A DNA stretch of 64,000 nucleotides from Alphaproteobacteria bacterium (GCA_019245415.1 JAFARO010000003.1:372001-436000); one strand, 5' to 3'; shown: positions 26,604 to 36,363, counted from the stretch's first letter. Notes: generated from the letters alone by a model not told the origin. Made by a program: numbers and translations.

Positions 26604-26607
26604 GGCG

Positions 26608-27210
26608 TCAGAACTGCACTTTGGGCGCTTCCTGCGCCTTTTCCGAAATCGTGAACGTCTGTTTGACTTTGGCGTCCGGATAGAATATCGCCGCTGTCCA
26701 GCGCGTCGGAATGGTGCGCAGCATGGTGTTGTATTTCTGGACCGCCTCGATGTAGTCGCGCCGCGCCACCGTGATGCGGTTCTCGGTGCCCTCGAGCTGG
26801 CTCTGCAGCGCCAGGAAATTCTCGTTCGATTTGAGATCGGGGTAACGCTCGCTCACGGCCAAAAGCCGGCCGATCGAAGCGCCGAGCTGCGCCTGGGTCT
26901 GTTCGAACTGATGGAAAGCTTGCGGGTTCGATGTGACGTCAGGCGGCAGAGTCATTTGCGTCTGCGTCGCTTTTGCGCGGGCTTCAGTCACACCGATGAG
27001 CACGGTCTGCTCCTGCTTGGCGTAGCCCTTCACCGTCTGCACCAGATTTGGGATCAGGTCCGAGCGGCGCTGATATTCATTCAGCACCTGACTCCACGCC
27101 GCCTTGACCTGCTCGTCCTGCGTCGGGATGGCGTTGATGCCGCAGCCGGAGAGCCCCACCGCTGCAATCAGCAAGGCCGCAGCAAAGCCGGCACGTTTCC
27201 AGATCGACAT
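26608..27210 (-). CDS. lemA: LemA family lipoprotein
   Basis: 200 aa from ATG 27210. Lipoprotein signal with lipobox LSGC (Cys23), then the LemA helical bundle: AWSQVLNEYQRRSDLIPNLV, VKGYAKQEQTVLIGVTEARAKA, AVSERYPDLKSNENFLAL and ENRITVARRDYIEAVQKYN. First gene of the lemA-TPM-TPM operon on the minus strand; the next gene starts 4 bp after its stop. Confidence 0.93.
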   Translation of the reverse strand: MSIWKRAGFAAALLIAAVGLSGCGINAIPTQDEQVKAAWSQVLNEYQRRSDLIPNLVQTVKGYAKQEQTVLIGVTEARAKATQTQMTLPPDVTSNPQAFHQFEQTQAQLGASIGRLLAVSERYPDLKSNENFLALQSQLEGTENRITVARRDYIEAVQKYNTMLRTIPTRWTAAIFYPDAKVKQTFTISEKAQEAPKVQF

Positions 27211-27291
27211 GGCGCGAAAACCCTTTCCCTTCGAGCCGCCAAACCTAGCATGCGGCGCGCGCATGACATATTGGGTCGCGGCAAGGGCTGT

Positions 27292-28296
27292 TCAAGGCGG
27301 CGCCAGGGCGTTGAGAATGGGTTGCACCCACAACTGGCGGCTGAAATCATAGGCGGCGAAATCGGTGTCCATTTGCCAATACGCCCACGGAAATCCGTGC
27401 GCCTCGGCGATTCGGGCAAGCCGCGAGAGCCAGCGCGTGCGCGCCGCCATCGGTGCCTTCTCATAGACGCCGAATTCTCCCAGAAACACTGGGCGGTGGT
27501 GATTCTCAGACCAGGTCCGGACGCGATCGAAGTCGCGCACCATGGCGGCGATCTCCGCGTCGCTGCCCCACTCGACGCCTACGGAGTCCTTGGCCGACGG
27601 CACCCATGACGCGCCCTGCAAGGTAAAGCGGATCGGCGCATAATAGTGCACCGTGACCAGGATATTGCGGTCCGCAGGCGGCAGATCCAGGGATGGCAGT
27701 TCGCTGGTGCTATTCATGTCGGCGGGACCGATGACGACCACGCGGGTGGGATTGCTCCCGCGGATCACCGCCAGCATCTCGCGCAGAATCGAATTCCAGA
27801 CCGGCGCTGTGAGCGCTCCGTGCGGCTCGTTCAGGATCTCGAACAGAAGGCGGTCTGGCGCGCCGGCAAAATGCGGCGCGAGGACGCTCCACATACGCCT
27901 GAGCCGGAGGCGACAGTCGTCGGCATCGCGTGCGCAAATCTGATCGTCGTGCTCATCGAGGATGACAGTCTGGCCTGCTTCCAGCCCGGCTGCCACCAGC
28001 CGGTCGAGCGCGGCCAACTCACGAGCGTTCGGGGCGCCGTCGGCTGTGGCATGCAACATTAGATGCAGATTGAGACGTACCGTATCGAAGCCGGCGGCAT
28101 GCAGCACTGCGAAATGGCGTGGCTGGAAGCGCTCTCTCCCCGTATCGCGCCAGAAGGGATCGTCGTCGAGCACGTTCATCCCGCGATGCATTCCAGCCGC
28201 GATGTCGTCCGCGGTCGTGGCCCAGGCGGCCACCGGAAGGGTCAGTGCTGCCGCGGCCAAGATCATTTTTGCAAAGCCTGCGCTCACGTGTCCCAC
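27292..28296 (-). CDS. Secreted glycoside hydrolase family 5 enzyme
   Basis: 334 aa; a signal peptide ends near AAWATTADD. GH5 features: FDTVRLNLHL near residue 71, the acid/base Glu157 in FEILNEPHG, VHYYAP, and the nucleophile Glu274 in FLGEFGVYE. The family hydrolyses beta-1,4-linked glucans or mannans. The start could also be ATG at residue 11, which leaves a normal signal peptide. The protein has only a catalytic domain and no carbohydrate-binding module. Confidence 0.88.
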   Translation of the reverse strand: MGHVSAGFAKMILAAAALTLPVAAWATTADDIAAGMHRGMNVLDDDPFWRDTGRERFQPRHFAVLHAAGFDTVRLNLHLMLHATADGAPNARELAALDRLVAAGLEAGQTVILDEHDDQICARDADDCRLRLRRMWSVLAPHFAGAPDRLLFEILNEPHGALTAPVWNSILREMLAVIRGSNPTRVVVIGPADMNSTSELPSLDLPPADRNILVTVHYYAPIRFTLQGASWVPSAKDSVGVEWGSDAEIAAMVRDFDRVRTWSENHHRPVFLGEFGVYEKAPMAARTRWLSRLARIAEAHGFPWAYWQMDTDFAAYDFSRQLWVQPILNALAPP

Positions 28297-28458
28297 GCGT
28301 CTCCTCCGGCGTGGGCGTAGCGTATCCCCGTGATCCTAACGGACCGCAAATCGACCAGCGGCGTTGGGCTGCGCCCTGCTCTTTTGTTGCTGGCCTGCAA
28401 TGGCAGATGTGGCGAGCAGTCGTTCCACGTGGGCTTGGCGGGCCTGTGAGATGCCGAT

Positions 28459-28482
28459 CCTCCCTCCGCAGGCGGAGGGAGG
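28459..28482. terminator. Hairpin 3' of the giant RTX gene
   Basis: CCTCCCTCCG (28459-28468) pairs perfectly with CGGAGGGAGG (28473-28482) around a 4-base loop, 20 bp beyond the stop of the minus-strand RTX gene. No T-run is seen, so it may be a transcript-end hairpin rather than a classical terminator. Confidence 0.5.
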
Positions 28483-28501
28483 ACGTCGGTCTCATGACAA
28501 C

Positions 28502-31500
28502 TCAGATGAAGTCGCCCGTCGAGAGGCTGCCCAGATGGGAGGCACCCGTAATGTCAATCACCAGATCCTGGCCGGCCTGGTAGCCGGCGACGCCGTTCAG
28601 ATCGACGATGAGGAACGTATGGCCCGAAAGGCTGCCGGAGTCGGGCGTGAACAACACCGCGTCATGCGCCCCCAGCTGACCGGCACCGACGGCATGGGCG
28701 AGGTTGGAGTCGAAGGTCGCGTAACTGAGCTTGCCCGACGTAACCTCCGAATCGATGGCCGACACTGAAAACCCGTTGAGCTTGATGAAGTCCTGGCTGG
28801 CATCGAAGTCGGTGATCTTGTCGAAGCCGGTGCTCGTCGAGTCGGACGCGGCGTTATAGACGAAGATGTCGGAGCCGGCCCCCCCCGTAAGGCTGTCGCC
28901 ACCACCGCCGCCGGTGATCGTGTCGTTGCCGCCGCCGCCTCCGATTGTGTCGTTGGCCGCGCCGCCCAGCAGAACGTCGTTTCCGCCGCCCGAGGTAATG
29001 TGCAGCACGCTGGTCGAGCCCAACGCGGAGCCGTCGAAGGTCAGCGAATCACCGATGCCGAGCGAGCCGGCCTTTACCGTCAGCGTGCTCCCGCTTGCAA
29101 CGTTCGCCGCATTGAGCGTCAGGCTGTAGTCGAAGCCGGCGCCCAATGTCATCGTTTCGATGTTCGTCATCGTGGCGGCTCCGAATGCCACTGCGTTCGG
29201 GCCGCTATAATCGCCGTTCAGGAACAAGGTGTCGGTGCCGGTGCCGCCGTCGATCGAATCGGCGGCGGTCAGGAAGGCACCCATGTTGATGGTGTCGTCG
29301 CCGCCACCGCCATGGATCGTGTCGTTGCCGGCACCAGATCGGAACGTGTCGTTGCCGGTGCCGCCGGTGAGCACGTCATTGCCTGCACCGGTGTTGAACA
29401 CGAAGTTGCCGCCGTCGGTCACTGCGGCGCCGTTGAAGGTGACGCTGTCTCCGGCCCCCAGCCCAATTGCACCGATGTTCAGCGTCTGGCCCGCGGCCAC
29501 CGTTGCCGCATTCATGACCAGGTTGTAGCTAAAGCCGGCCGCGAGCGTGAGAATCTCGACATCGAGCATCGTCCCCGCGCCGAAGTTCAATCCGCCGCTG
29601 TAATTGCCGCTCAACGCCACGGTGTCGACGCCGTCGCCGCCATTGATCTGGTCGCCCGCGACCAAATTGGCGCCCATATTGATGGTGTCGTTGCCGGCGC
29701 CGGTGAAGAACCTGTCGGTTCCGGCCCCGCCGAACAAGGTATCGTTTCCTGCGCCCGACGTGACGGTGTACTTGCCACCGCTGACGTCCGCCGAGGTATC
29801 GAAATAGAGCGTATCGCTGGCGCCCAGCTGCCCCGCCTGAACGGTCAGAGTCTGGCCGGCGGCTACCGTCGCATCGTTCATAGTCAGGTGGTAGCTGAAG
29901 CCGGCGCCGAGGGTCAGGGTCTCGACATTGACCATGGTGGTGGACGTGAAAGTGACGCCGGCGGAATAGTTGCCCGCAAGCACCACGCGGTCGGTGCCGG
30001 TGCCGCCGTCGATTTGATCGGCCGCCGTCAGATTGGCGCCCATGACGAAGGCGTCATTCCCGGAACCGCCGTTGAAGGTGTCCGTGCCGCCCGATTTGCC
30101 CGCGCTGAGGTCATGCGGGTCCCGGGTGCTCAGCGTGCCGTTGTCGTCATAGAAGATGTCGTCACCGATGCCGCCATTGATCGTGTCGTTGCCCGAAGTG
30201 CCGATCAGCACGTCATTCGAATCCACGCCGTTGATGGTGACCACCACGGTGACTGTCGACCCGCCGTCCACCGCGTAGGTGAAGCTGTCCGTCGCCTGGG
30301 TATCGCTCGCGCCCGAAGTGGTCGAGGCCAGCCAATCGAAGGCGTGGTTCGGGTCGTAGGTGTAGGTACCGTCGGAATTGACCGTCAGCAGTGCGCCCGA
30401 AGCCAGCGCGATCTGGTGACCGACATTGCCGGCGCTGCCGTTGACGGCGGTGATGGTGATGGAGTCGCCGTCGGGATCGCTGTCGTTGGCGAGCAGATTG
30501 GCATTGCCGCCGACACCGTTCTGGGCCTGGGCGTTCTCGGTCGTCGTGAGCGAGTCCGCTGTGGCGACCGCAGGGCGGTCGATGGTGATGCTCAACGTTT
30601 CGTTGGTGGTACCGCCCAGCCCGTCGCTGATCGTGAAGGTGATGACGTCGACCGGGTGCGAACCGCTCGCCGCGCCGTCGATGGCGGCAGTGTTGTCCGC
30701 CGCGTAGCTGTAGCTGCCGTCGGCATTGAGCGTGATGTGGCCATAGGTCGTGGCGAAGCTCGTCCCGACATTGAGAGCCGAACCGCCCACTGCCGACACC
30801 GTCAGGGAATCGCCGTCTACGTCACTGTCGTTGGTAAGCACGCCGTTGGCCGCGTTCTGCGACGCGGACCCGCCCTCGGCGGCATTGCCGCTGTCGCTGA
30901 CGGCTGTCGGCGTGCGGTCGATGGAGATGCTCAGCGTTTCGTTGGTCGTGCCGCCATGGCCGTCGCTGATGGTGAAGCTGACCGTGTCGATAGGATGCGA
31001 GCCTGAGGGCGCCGCGTCGATCGCGGAGGTATTGTCGGCGTTGTAGGTGTACGAGCCGTCCGCGTTGAGCGTGATGTGACCGTACGTCGTGGCGAAGGAG
31101 CTTCCCACCGTGCCGCCGGTGACCGCGGAAACGGTCAGCGAGTCGCCGTCCTTGTCGCTGTCGTTGGCGAGGACGCCGCTCGCCGCCAACACGTTCAGCG
31201 TCGCGCTTTCGACATCGCCGTTGCTGTCGTTCACCGCCGTCGGCGCGCGGTCGATGGTGATGCTCAGCGTCTCGTTCGTCGTGCCGCCATGGCCGTCGCC
31301 GACCGTGAAGCTGATCACATCGACCGGATGCGAGCCCGTTGCGGCGGCGTCGATGGCCGCAGTGTTGTCGGCGACATAGCTGTAGCTGCCGTCGGCATTG
31401 AGCGTGATGTGGCCATAGGTTGTTGCGGTCGAGACACCGACATTGCCGGCCGAGCCGGCGACCGCGGAGATGGTGATCGAGTCGCCGTCCTTGTCGGAAT

Positions 31501-34500
31501 CGTTCGACAGCACGCCGCTGGCCGCGATGACGTTGACCGTGCCGCTTTCGAGGTCGGCGTTGCTGTCGTTTACGACCGTCGGCGGGCGGTCGATCGTGAA
31601 GCTGATGGTCTCGTTCGTCGTGCCGCCATGGCCGTCGCTGATGGTGAAGGTGACCGTGTCGACGGGATGGGAGCCATTTGCGGCGGCATTGATGGCCGCG
31701 GTGTTGTCGGCGTTGTAGGTGTAGCTGCCGTCGGCATTGAGCGTGAAATGGCCGTAGGTGGTCGCAATTTGGAAGCCGACATTGCCGGCCACGCCGTTGA
31801 CCGCTGAGACGACCAGGCTGTCGCCGTCGCGGTCACTGTCGTTGGCGAGCACGCCGTTCGCCGCGTTTTGAGAAGCGCTACCGCTTTCCACCGCATTGTC
31901 GCTGTCATTCACCGCCGTCGGCGGACGGTCGAGCGTGACGGTGATCGTGGTGGTCGTAGAGCCGCCATGGCCGTCATTGGCCTGATAGGTGAAGGTGTCC
32001 GTCAGGTGCGAGCCGGTCGCGGCCGCGTCGATCGCCGAGATGTTGTCGGCGTTATAGGTCCACGCGCCGTTCGAATTGATGGTGATGTGGCCGTAGGTGC
32101 CGGCGACCGAACTGCCGACATTGCCGGCCGAACCGTTGACCTGGCTGACGGTAAGCGAGTCTCCGTCCTTGTCGCTGTCGTTGGTCAGCACATTGCCGCT
32201 GCCGGACGAACCTTCCACCGCGGTCCCGCTATCGACCACCACGGTCGGCGGACGGTCGATGGTGAAACTGACTGTGGTCGTCGAAAGTCCGCCCAGGCCG
32301 TCGCTCACCTGATAGGTGAAGGTGTCGACCGGATGCGAGCCCGTGGCCGCGCTGTCGATGTTCGAGGTACGGTCGGCGTCGTAGCTGAAGCTGCCGTTCG
32401 CGTTCAGTGTCAGATGGCCGTAGGTGCCGGCGATTTGGAATCCGACATTGCCGGCGCTGCCGTTGACCTGGCTGACGACGATCGCATCCGCGTCCTTGTC
32501 GCTGTCGTTGCCGAGCACGCCGGTGCCGCCGGTGCCGGAAGTGCCGGAGGAGTTCGCGCTTTCGAGCACGTTGTAACTGTCGCTCACCACCGTCGGCGGG
32601 CGGTCGATGACGACGGTGATCGTCTGCTCGTTGGAATCGGCGGTCGTGGGATGGACGATGGAAACGCCGTCGCCGATCGTGAAATTGATCGTGCGCGTCG
32701 GATGGCTGCCGACGCTGTTGTCGGTGCCCGTGTCCTGGTAGCTGAGCTGGGTGAGCAGCGTCTGGTAGGTGGAGAAGGAGGCCTCCCCCGTCAGCGTCAT
32801 CACATGGGTGGTGCTGTTGTAGCTCCAGCTCACACCGGAAGCCGAACCGCTCTGCGACCCGCTCAGCAGGAGGATGTCGCCCGACTGCGCATTGGTGATC
32901 GTGATGGTTGCCGTGCGCATGTCGAAATTGTCGGTATCCGAAATGCTCGGCCCGGCCGTCAGAAGCGTGATGGCGCTGCCGCCCTGCACCGCTTCCGTCG
33001 TCGTCGCGCTCAAGGAGCCAAGCGTGGGCAGAACGTCGAACGCGAGCTGATTGGCGAAGCCTCCGTCATGGCTGGTGCCGCCATTGGTGTCGAAGGCCGC
33101 GAAATTCGTGCCCGACAAGAAGCTGTGGCCGTCGGCGCTCAGCGTGAATTGGACGACCTCGCCGGTCTGCTTGTCGGAATAGTAGAGCTGCTGGCTGCGC
33201 GGATCGAGGGTCAGCGCGTTGCCGAAGAACACCGGGAAGCTGACCGAGACGCCGCCCGGGATGGTCATCTTGGTCGCGGTGCCGCCCGCGATCGGCATCC
33301 ACCAGATTCCGTCTTCCGACGTGTTGACGCCTTCCGCCGAGCCGTCCGTGGTGAAGTAGATGATGCCCTTGGCTTCAGAGACGGTAATGCCAGTGATGTA
33401 GCCGGCGCTGTCGTTGACCGGGAATTGCGCCTGGCTGGAGAGCAGCACCGGTGTCGGCGCATTGCCGTCGCCGACATCGCCGGTGGTGCTGACCTTGTAG
33501 ATGCCGTTGGTGCTAGCACCGAAGAATCCGCCAGGATTATTGTCGTCGTCGTCAACGTAATAGAGCGTGGAGCCGTCATTGGTCAGATAGAAAGCGCGAC
33601 CATCCTGATAGACTTGGCCGGTCGAAGTGGAGTCGATGAGGATGCCGTGCGTGTCGACGGAGCCGGTATGGGTGGTGTCGTTGAAGGTGTAGGGATTTGT
33701 GATCACGCCGGTCGACTGATTGTAGGTGATCTTGATAATGTCGCCGCCATGGGTGGCGTAGTCGTAGCCATCGAGATCCATGAAGATCGTGTTGGTTGAC
33801 GCGTTCACCGCGAACGCATTGACAACGTCACTGTCGGCTACGCTGGCAACGACGGTGCTGGTGAGATCGGTGCCCGTCGCCAGATTGGTGACGTGCATGT
33901 GGAAGGTGCCGTCGAGCGTGATGGAAAGATTTGCCGTGGTATCGAGGCCGATGGCCGCGTATTCGCCGCCGGCTGCGCCCTGCTGTTGAATGACTTCATC
34001 GTTCACCAGGCCGTCGGAATCCGCGTGCTCGACGCGGAAGTCGGTGTGGCCGTCCGGATTGCCGCCGCCGGCACCCGGACCGCCGAACGCCGCCCAGAGC
34101 TGTCCGGAAACTGCGGCCGTCGGTGGCGGCACGAAGTGATGTGCCGCGCCGAGCGCACCTGAGCCTGCGTCGCCCTGCCGCGATTCGCCGCCGCCCTGGA
34201 CATGGCCCAAGTCGACGATCTGCGTCTGGATGTTCGCGGACGAAATACCCTCCGTCGAGATGGTGGCCGGCGCGAGATTGGATGCCGATCCGGCAAAGAC
34301 GTCGGCGACGAGACCGCGATCCGACGAATCGATCGTCACGGACGGCGCGCGAGAGAGGTCGCGATGCTCGTTTTCAACCGAAAGTGCCGATGCGCGCGCG
34401 GTGCTCTGCGTCGCGAAGTGTGACTCCGCATCGTGATGCGCTGTCACGACGTCCACGGAGGCTGCAGACCGGGCGCCCGCTTGCTCACCCTCGGCGCGCG

Positions 34501-34666
34501 GATGACCGGATGCCAGCAACGAGTCCTGGGGCAGGTCGTGGTGCGCGGCCAAGGGTTGTGCGGTGTGCGGCGAAGGGGCCGCGCGATCGGCGGCCGCGAG
34601 GGCGCCGAAATCCTGCAGACCGAAATTCGTTGGCGAAGAACCGTTGCGGCTGCGGGTTGAGCTCAT
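28502..34666 (-). CDS. Giant VCBS/RTX-repeat surface adhesin
   Basis: 2054 aa from ATG 34666, with AAGGGG as ribosome site. Order: a polar N-terminal 200 residues with no signal peptide, a beta-rich region (about 230-680) with propeller-like strands, seven VCBS/cadherin-like repeats of about 113 aa (30227-32605), then glycine-rich RTX nonapeptides (GGAGNDTL-type), and a C-terminal serralysin-like domain (KITDFDASQDFIKL). RTX repeats plus the absent Sec signal point to type I secretion; Ca2+-dependent folding outside is expected. No ABC/HlyD/TolC genes are in the window. A role in adhesion or biofilm is inferred. Confidence 0.92.
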   Translation of the reverse strand: MSSTRSRNGSSPTNFGLQDFGALAAADRAAPSPHTAQPLAAHHDLPQDSLLASGHPRAEGEQAGARSAASVDVVTAHHDAESHFATQSTARASALSVENEHRDLSRAPSVTIDSSDRGLVADVFAGSASNLAPATISTEGISSANIQTQIVDLGHVQGGGESRQGDAGSGALGAAHHFVPPPTAAVSGQLWAAFGGPGAGGGNPDGHTDFRVEHADSDGLVNDEVIQQQGAAGGEYAAIGLDTTANLSITLDGTFHMHVTNLATGTDLTSTVVASVADSDVVNAFAVNASTNTIFMDLDGYDYATHGGDIIKITYNQSTGVITNPYTFNDTTHTGSVDTHGILIDSTSTGQVYQDGRAFYLTNDGSTLYYVDDDDNNPGGFFGASTNGIYKVSTTGDVGDGNAPTPVLLSSQAQFPVNDSAGYITGITVSEAKGIIYFTTDGSAEGVNTSEDGIWWMPIAGGTATKMTIPGGVSVSFPVFFGNALTLDPRSQQLYYSDKQTGEVVQFTLSADGHSFLSGTNFAAFDTNGGTSHDGGFANQLAFDVLPTLGSLSATTTEAVQGGSAITLLTAGPSISDTDNFDMRTATITITNAQSGDILLLSGSQSGSASGVSWSYNSTTHVMTLTGEASFSTYQTLLTQLSYQDTGTDNSVGSHPTRTINFTIGDGVSIVHPTTADSNEQTITVVIDRPPTVVSDSYNVLESANSSGTSGTGGTGVLGNDSDKDADAIVVSQVNGSAGNVGFQIAGTYGHLTLNANGSFSYDADRTSNIDSAATGSHPVDTFTYQVSDGLGGLSTTTVSFTIDRPPTVVVDSGTAVEGSSGSGNVLTNDSDKDGDSLTVSQVNGSAGNVGSSVAGTYGHITINSNGAWTYNADNISAIDAAATGSHLTDTFTYQANDGHGGSTTTTITVTLDRPPTAVNDSDNAVESGSASQNAANGVLANDSDRDGDSLVVSAVNGVAGNVGFQIATTYGHFTLNADGSYTYNADNTAAINAAANGSHPVDTVTFTISDGHGGTTNETISFTIDRPPTVVNDSNADLESGTVNVIAASGVLSNDSDKDGDSITISAVAGSAGNVGVSTATTYGHITLNADGSYSYVADNTAAIDAAATGSHPVDVISFTVGDGHGGTTNETLSITIDRAPTAVNDSNGDVESATLNVLAASGVLANDSDKDGDSLTVSAVTGGTVGSSFATTYGHITLNADGSYTYNADNTSAIDAAPSGSHPIDTVSFTISDGHGGTTNETLSISIDRTPTAVSDSGNAAEGGSASQNAANGVLTNDSDVDGDSLTVSAVGGSALNVGTSFATTYGHITLNADGSYSYAADNTAAIDGAASGSHPVDVITFTISDGLGGTTNETLSITIDRPAVATADSLTTTENAQAQNGVGGNANLLANDSDPDGDSITITAVNGSAGNVGHQIALASGALLTVNSDGTYTYDPNHAFDWLASTTSGASDTQATDSFTYAVDGGSTVTVVVTINGVDSNDVLIGTSGNDTINGGIGDDIFYDDNGTLSTRDPHDLSAGKSGGTDTFNGGSGNDAFVMGANLTAADQIDGGTGTDRVVLAGNYSAGVTFTSTTMVNVETLTLGAGFSYHLTMNDATVAAGQTLTVQAGQLGASDTLYFDTSADVSGGKYTVTSGAGNDTLFGGAGTDRFFTGAGNDTINMGANLVAGDQINGGDGVDTVALSGNYSGGLNFGAGTMLDVEILTLAAGFSYNLVMNAATVAAGQTLNIGAIGLGAGDSVTFNGAAVTDGGNFVFNTGAGNDVLTGGTGNDTFRSGAGNDTIHGGGGDDTINMGAFLTAADSIDGGTGTDTLFLNGDYSGPNAVAFGAATMTNIETMTLGAGFDYSLTLNAANVASGSTLTVKAGSLGIGDSLTFDGSALGSTSVLHITSGGGNDVLLGGAANDTIGGGGGNDTITGGGGGDSLTGGAGSDIFVYNAASDSTSTGFDKITDFDASQDFIKLNGFSVSAIDSEVTSGKLSYATFDSNLAHAVGAGQLGAHDAVLFTPDSGSLSGHTFLIVDLNGVAGYQAGQDLVIDITGASHLGSLSTGDFI
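28850..30226 (-). repeat. RTX calcium-binding repeat region
   Basis: Blocks of GGxGxDxx nonapeptides (GGAGNDT, GGSGNDA, GGTGNDT) alternate with four longer units of about 110 aa that share MGANL..ADQIDGGTGTD, a METLTLGAGFSYxLxMN-like strand and AAGQTLTV. This alternation of RTX blocks with a second repeated domain is unusual compared with simple haemolysin arrays. Confidence 0.88.
30227..32605 (-). repeat. Seven tandem VCBS/cadherin-like repeats
   Basis: Each unit starts DRPPTxVxDS, contains VLxNDSDxDGDS, then NVG..ATTYGHITLNADGSYxY, NTAAIDAAATGSHPVD and DGHGGTTNETLSI. The average unit is 113 aa (about 340 bp). Units 3 to 6 are the most alike, also at DNA level (for example the repeated TTGAGCGTGATGTGGCC). 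High identity makes unit number likely to vary by recombination. Confidence 0.9.
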
Positions 34667-35207
34667 TTTTCTTGACCCCTTTGAACTGGCAAGGGGCCGA
34701 CACACCACCGGGCGACCTGCAGATCGCCTCGGAGCCCCCTAGTTGAACGCACGCTAGCACTGGGTTCGCCGTGCTACAAGCGGTTGAATGTGCGAACTAT
34801 TGACGAATTTCTTGTCACGGAATTGTCGCCGCGCGATATCTTCTGCGCTGCATCGCAGCACGACACGAAAAAATTATTTCGCGCCCGCTCACCGTTTTTC
34901 GTCTTCGAAAACAAAGTAAATTTTCGCCCTTGTGGGGAAACGCGCCGAGCAGCCAAAGACACCGCCCCAATGCCCATGGGTCCTCGTAAGAGGAACGGCG
35001 CGGGTACTAAGGTCGCAACCAAGTGAGCATGAAATGTTGTTGTGACGCCTTGTCCCTCCGCTCCACGGTGACGCCTTGTTTAAATTCCTCTTGCGGCCGC
35101 GCTAGACTTGCCGATGCACGCACCATCATGCCCACCCCTTCATTCACCATATGATTGTAAACGCGCCGCCCAAATGTTAGGGAGAACCCATAGGGAGGGT
35201 CCTTCGC
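34667..35207. other. 540-bp gap between the adhesin and tail-collar genes
   Basis: Holds the divergent upstream regions of the giant RTX gene and of the first tail-collar gene. Positions 34790-34930 are visibly AT-richer than the surroundings (AAAAAATTATTTC, AAAACAAAGTAAATTTTC). Small open frames on both strands have no family resemblance or ribosome site. No tRNA, riboswitch or clear promoter boxes could be identified. AT-rich intergenic DNA like this often carries regulatory sites for large adhesin genes. Confidence 0.6.
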
Positions 35208-35762
35208 ATGTCTCAGCCATATGTCGGCCAAATTCTCATGTTCGCCGGTACTTTTCCGCCGGCCGGATGGGCGCTTTGCCAGGGGCAGCTCATGCCCATT
35301 TCCGAGAACGACACTCTGTTCAATCTGATCGGAACGACTTATGGCGGCGACGGTCAGAGCACCTTCGGCCTTCCCAATCTGAGCGGCCGTATCCCGATCC
35401 ACCAGGGAACGGGTCCAGGCCTCTCGAACTACACCATCGGCCAGGAGGCCGGCACAGAAAGCGTGACTCTCACGACGCAGCAGATCCCCTCTCACAACCA
35501 CTTGGCTTTGACCTCGAGCGCCGGCGGCACCAGCGCAGTCCCGCAATCGAACTCGATTCTCGCCGACGAGGTGACCACCGGCCAGCCGACCGGCGGCAAT
35601 GCCTTTGCCTATCTCCCCCCCGCCAGCGGCGTCACCTCGGTCACAATGCCGGCCGGCACCGTGGTCAATACGGGAGGAAGCCAGCCCCACGAGAACATTC
35701 AGCCGATCTTGACGATCAGCTACTGCATCTCGCTTTTCGGCGTGTACCCCAGCCCGACCTGA
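35208..35762 (+). CDS. Phage tail-collar domain protein, copy 1
   Basis: 184 aa with ribosome site AGGGAGGGT. Tail Collar (microcystin-dependent/MdpB-like) family: N-terminal MSQPYVGQILMFAGTFPPAG, WALCQGQLMPIS, GTTYGGDGQSTFGLPNLSGR, the IPSHNH motif, and a Gly/Ser-rich tip domain ending ISYCISLFGVYPSP. In phages this domain forms the fibre or baseplate tip. Here three copies stand in tandem with no tail sheath, tube or baseplate genes, so they are not prophage tail genes. Confidence 0.9.
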   Translation: MSQPYVGQILMFAGTFPPAGWALCQGQLMPISENDTLFNLIGTTYGGDGQSTFGLPNLSGRIPIHQGTGPGLSNYTIGQEAGTESVTLTTQQIPSHNHLALTSSAGGTSAVPQSNSILADEVTTGQPTGGNAFAYLPPASGVTSVTMPAGTVVNTGGSQPHENIQPILTISYCISLFGVYPSPT

Positions 35763-35802
35763 TCGTCACTTCGGCCTGAGGCATCAAAAACGGAACCCAA
35801 CC

Positions 35803-36348
35803 ATGTCCGCACCTTTCGTCGCTGAAATCACCATGTACGCCTTCAATTTCGCGCCCAAAGGATGGGCGTTCTGCGCCGGCCAGCTTTTGCCGATCTCGCA
35901 GAACACGGCGCTATTCTCCCTGCTCGGAACCAACTACGGGGGGGACGGCAAATCGACCTTCGGCCTGCCCGACATGCAGGGCAATGCAGCCGTCGGCCAG
36001 GGACAGAGCTCGGCGTCAGGCACCCAGTATTTCGTCGGCGAAACGACAGGGGTCCAGAACGTGACGCTGCTGACGACCGAAATGCCCTCGCACAATCACG
36101 GGTTCACAGCCTGGAGCGATACCGGCACGACCCTCATCTCGAACCAGAACCAGTTGGCCAAGGCCCAGACAGGCGGCAAGCAGTCGAGCTATACCGGCAA
36201 CTATCTGAATACCGCCGGCATCAACATCACCATGTCGCCAGGCTGTACGACGCCCACGGGCTCGAGCTTCCCCCACAACAACATGCAGCCCTATCTGGCG
36301 CTCAATTTTTGCATCGCCCTGCAAGGCGTCTTTCCGGCGCGTCCCTGA
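35803..36348 (+). CDS. Phage tail-collar domain protein, copy 2
   Basis: 181 aa, 40 bp after copy 1. Same plan: PFVAEITMYAFNFAPKGWAF, CAGQLLPISQNTALFSLLGT, YGGDGKSTFGLPDMQGN, MPSHNHGF, and ending ALNFCIALQGVFPARP. The central tip region (SQNQLAKAQTGGKQSSYTGN) has little in common with copy 1, so the tip is where the paralogues diverge while the collar is kept. Confidence 0.9.
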   Translation: MSAPFVAEITMYAFNFAPKGWAFCAGQLLPISQNTALFSLLGTNYGGDGKSTFGLPDMQGNAAVGQGQSSASGTQYFVGETTGVQNVTLLTTEMPSHNHGFTAWSDTGTTLISNQNQLAKAQTGGKQSSYTGNYLNTAGINITMSPGCTTPTGSSFPHNNMQPYLALNFCIALQGVFPARP

Positions 36349-36363
36349 ACAGGAACCAGAACC

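Noticed and set aside
30227..32605. Tandem repeats that could be mistaken for a CRISPR array or a minisatellite.
   Set aside because: Units are about 340 bp, in frame, and encode VCBS domains; there are no short repeats with unique spacers.
29000..33799. Long open frames (over 600 codons) on the plus strand opposite the RTX gene.
   Set aside because: They result from the repetitive, high-GC coding of the opposite strand. They have no family resemblance, and their repeats mirror the VCBS units.
34784..35026. 80-codon open frame in the gap between the adhesin and tail-collar genes.
   Set aside because: No ribosome site, no recognisable family, and an equal-length frame exists on the other strand.
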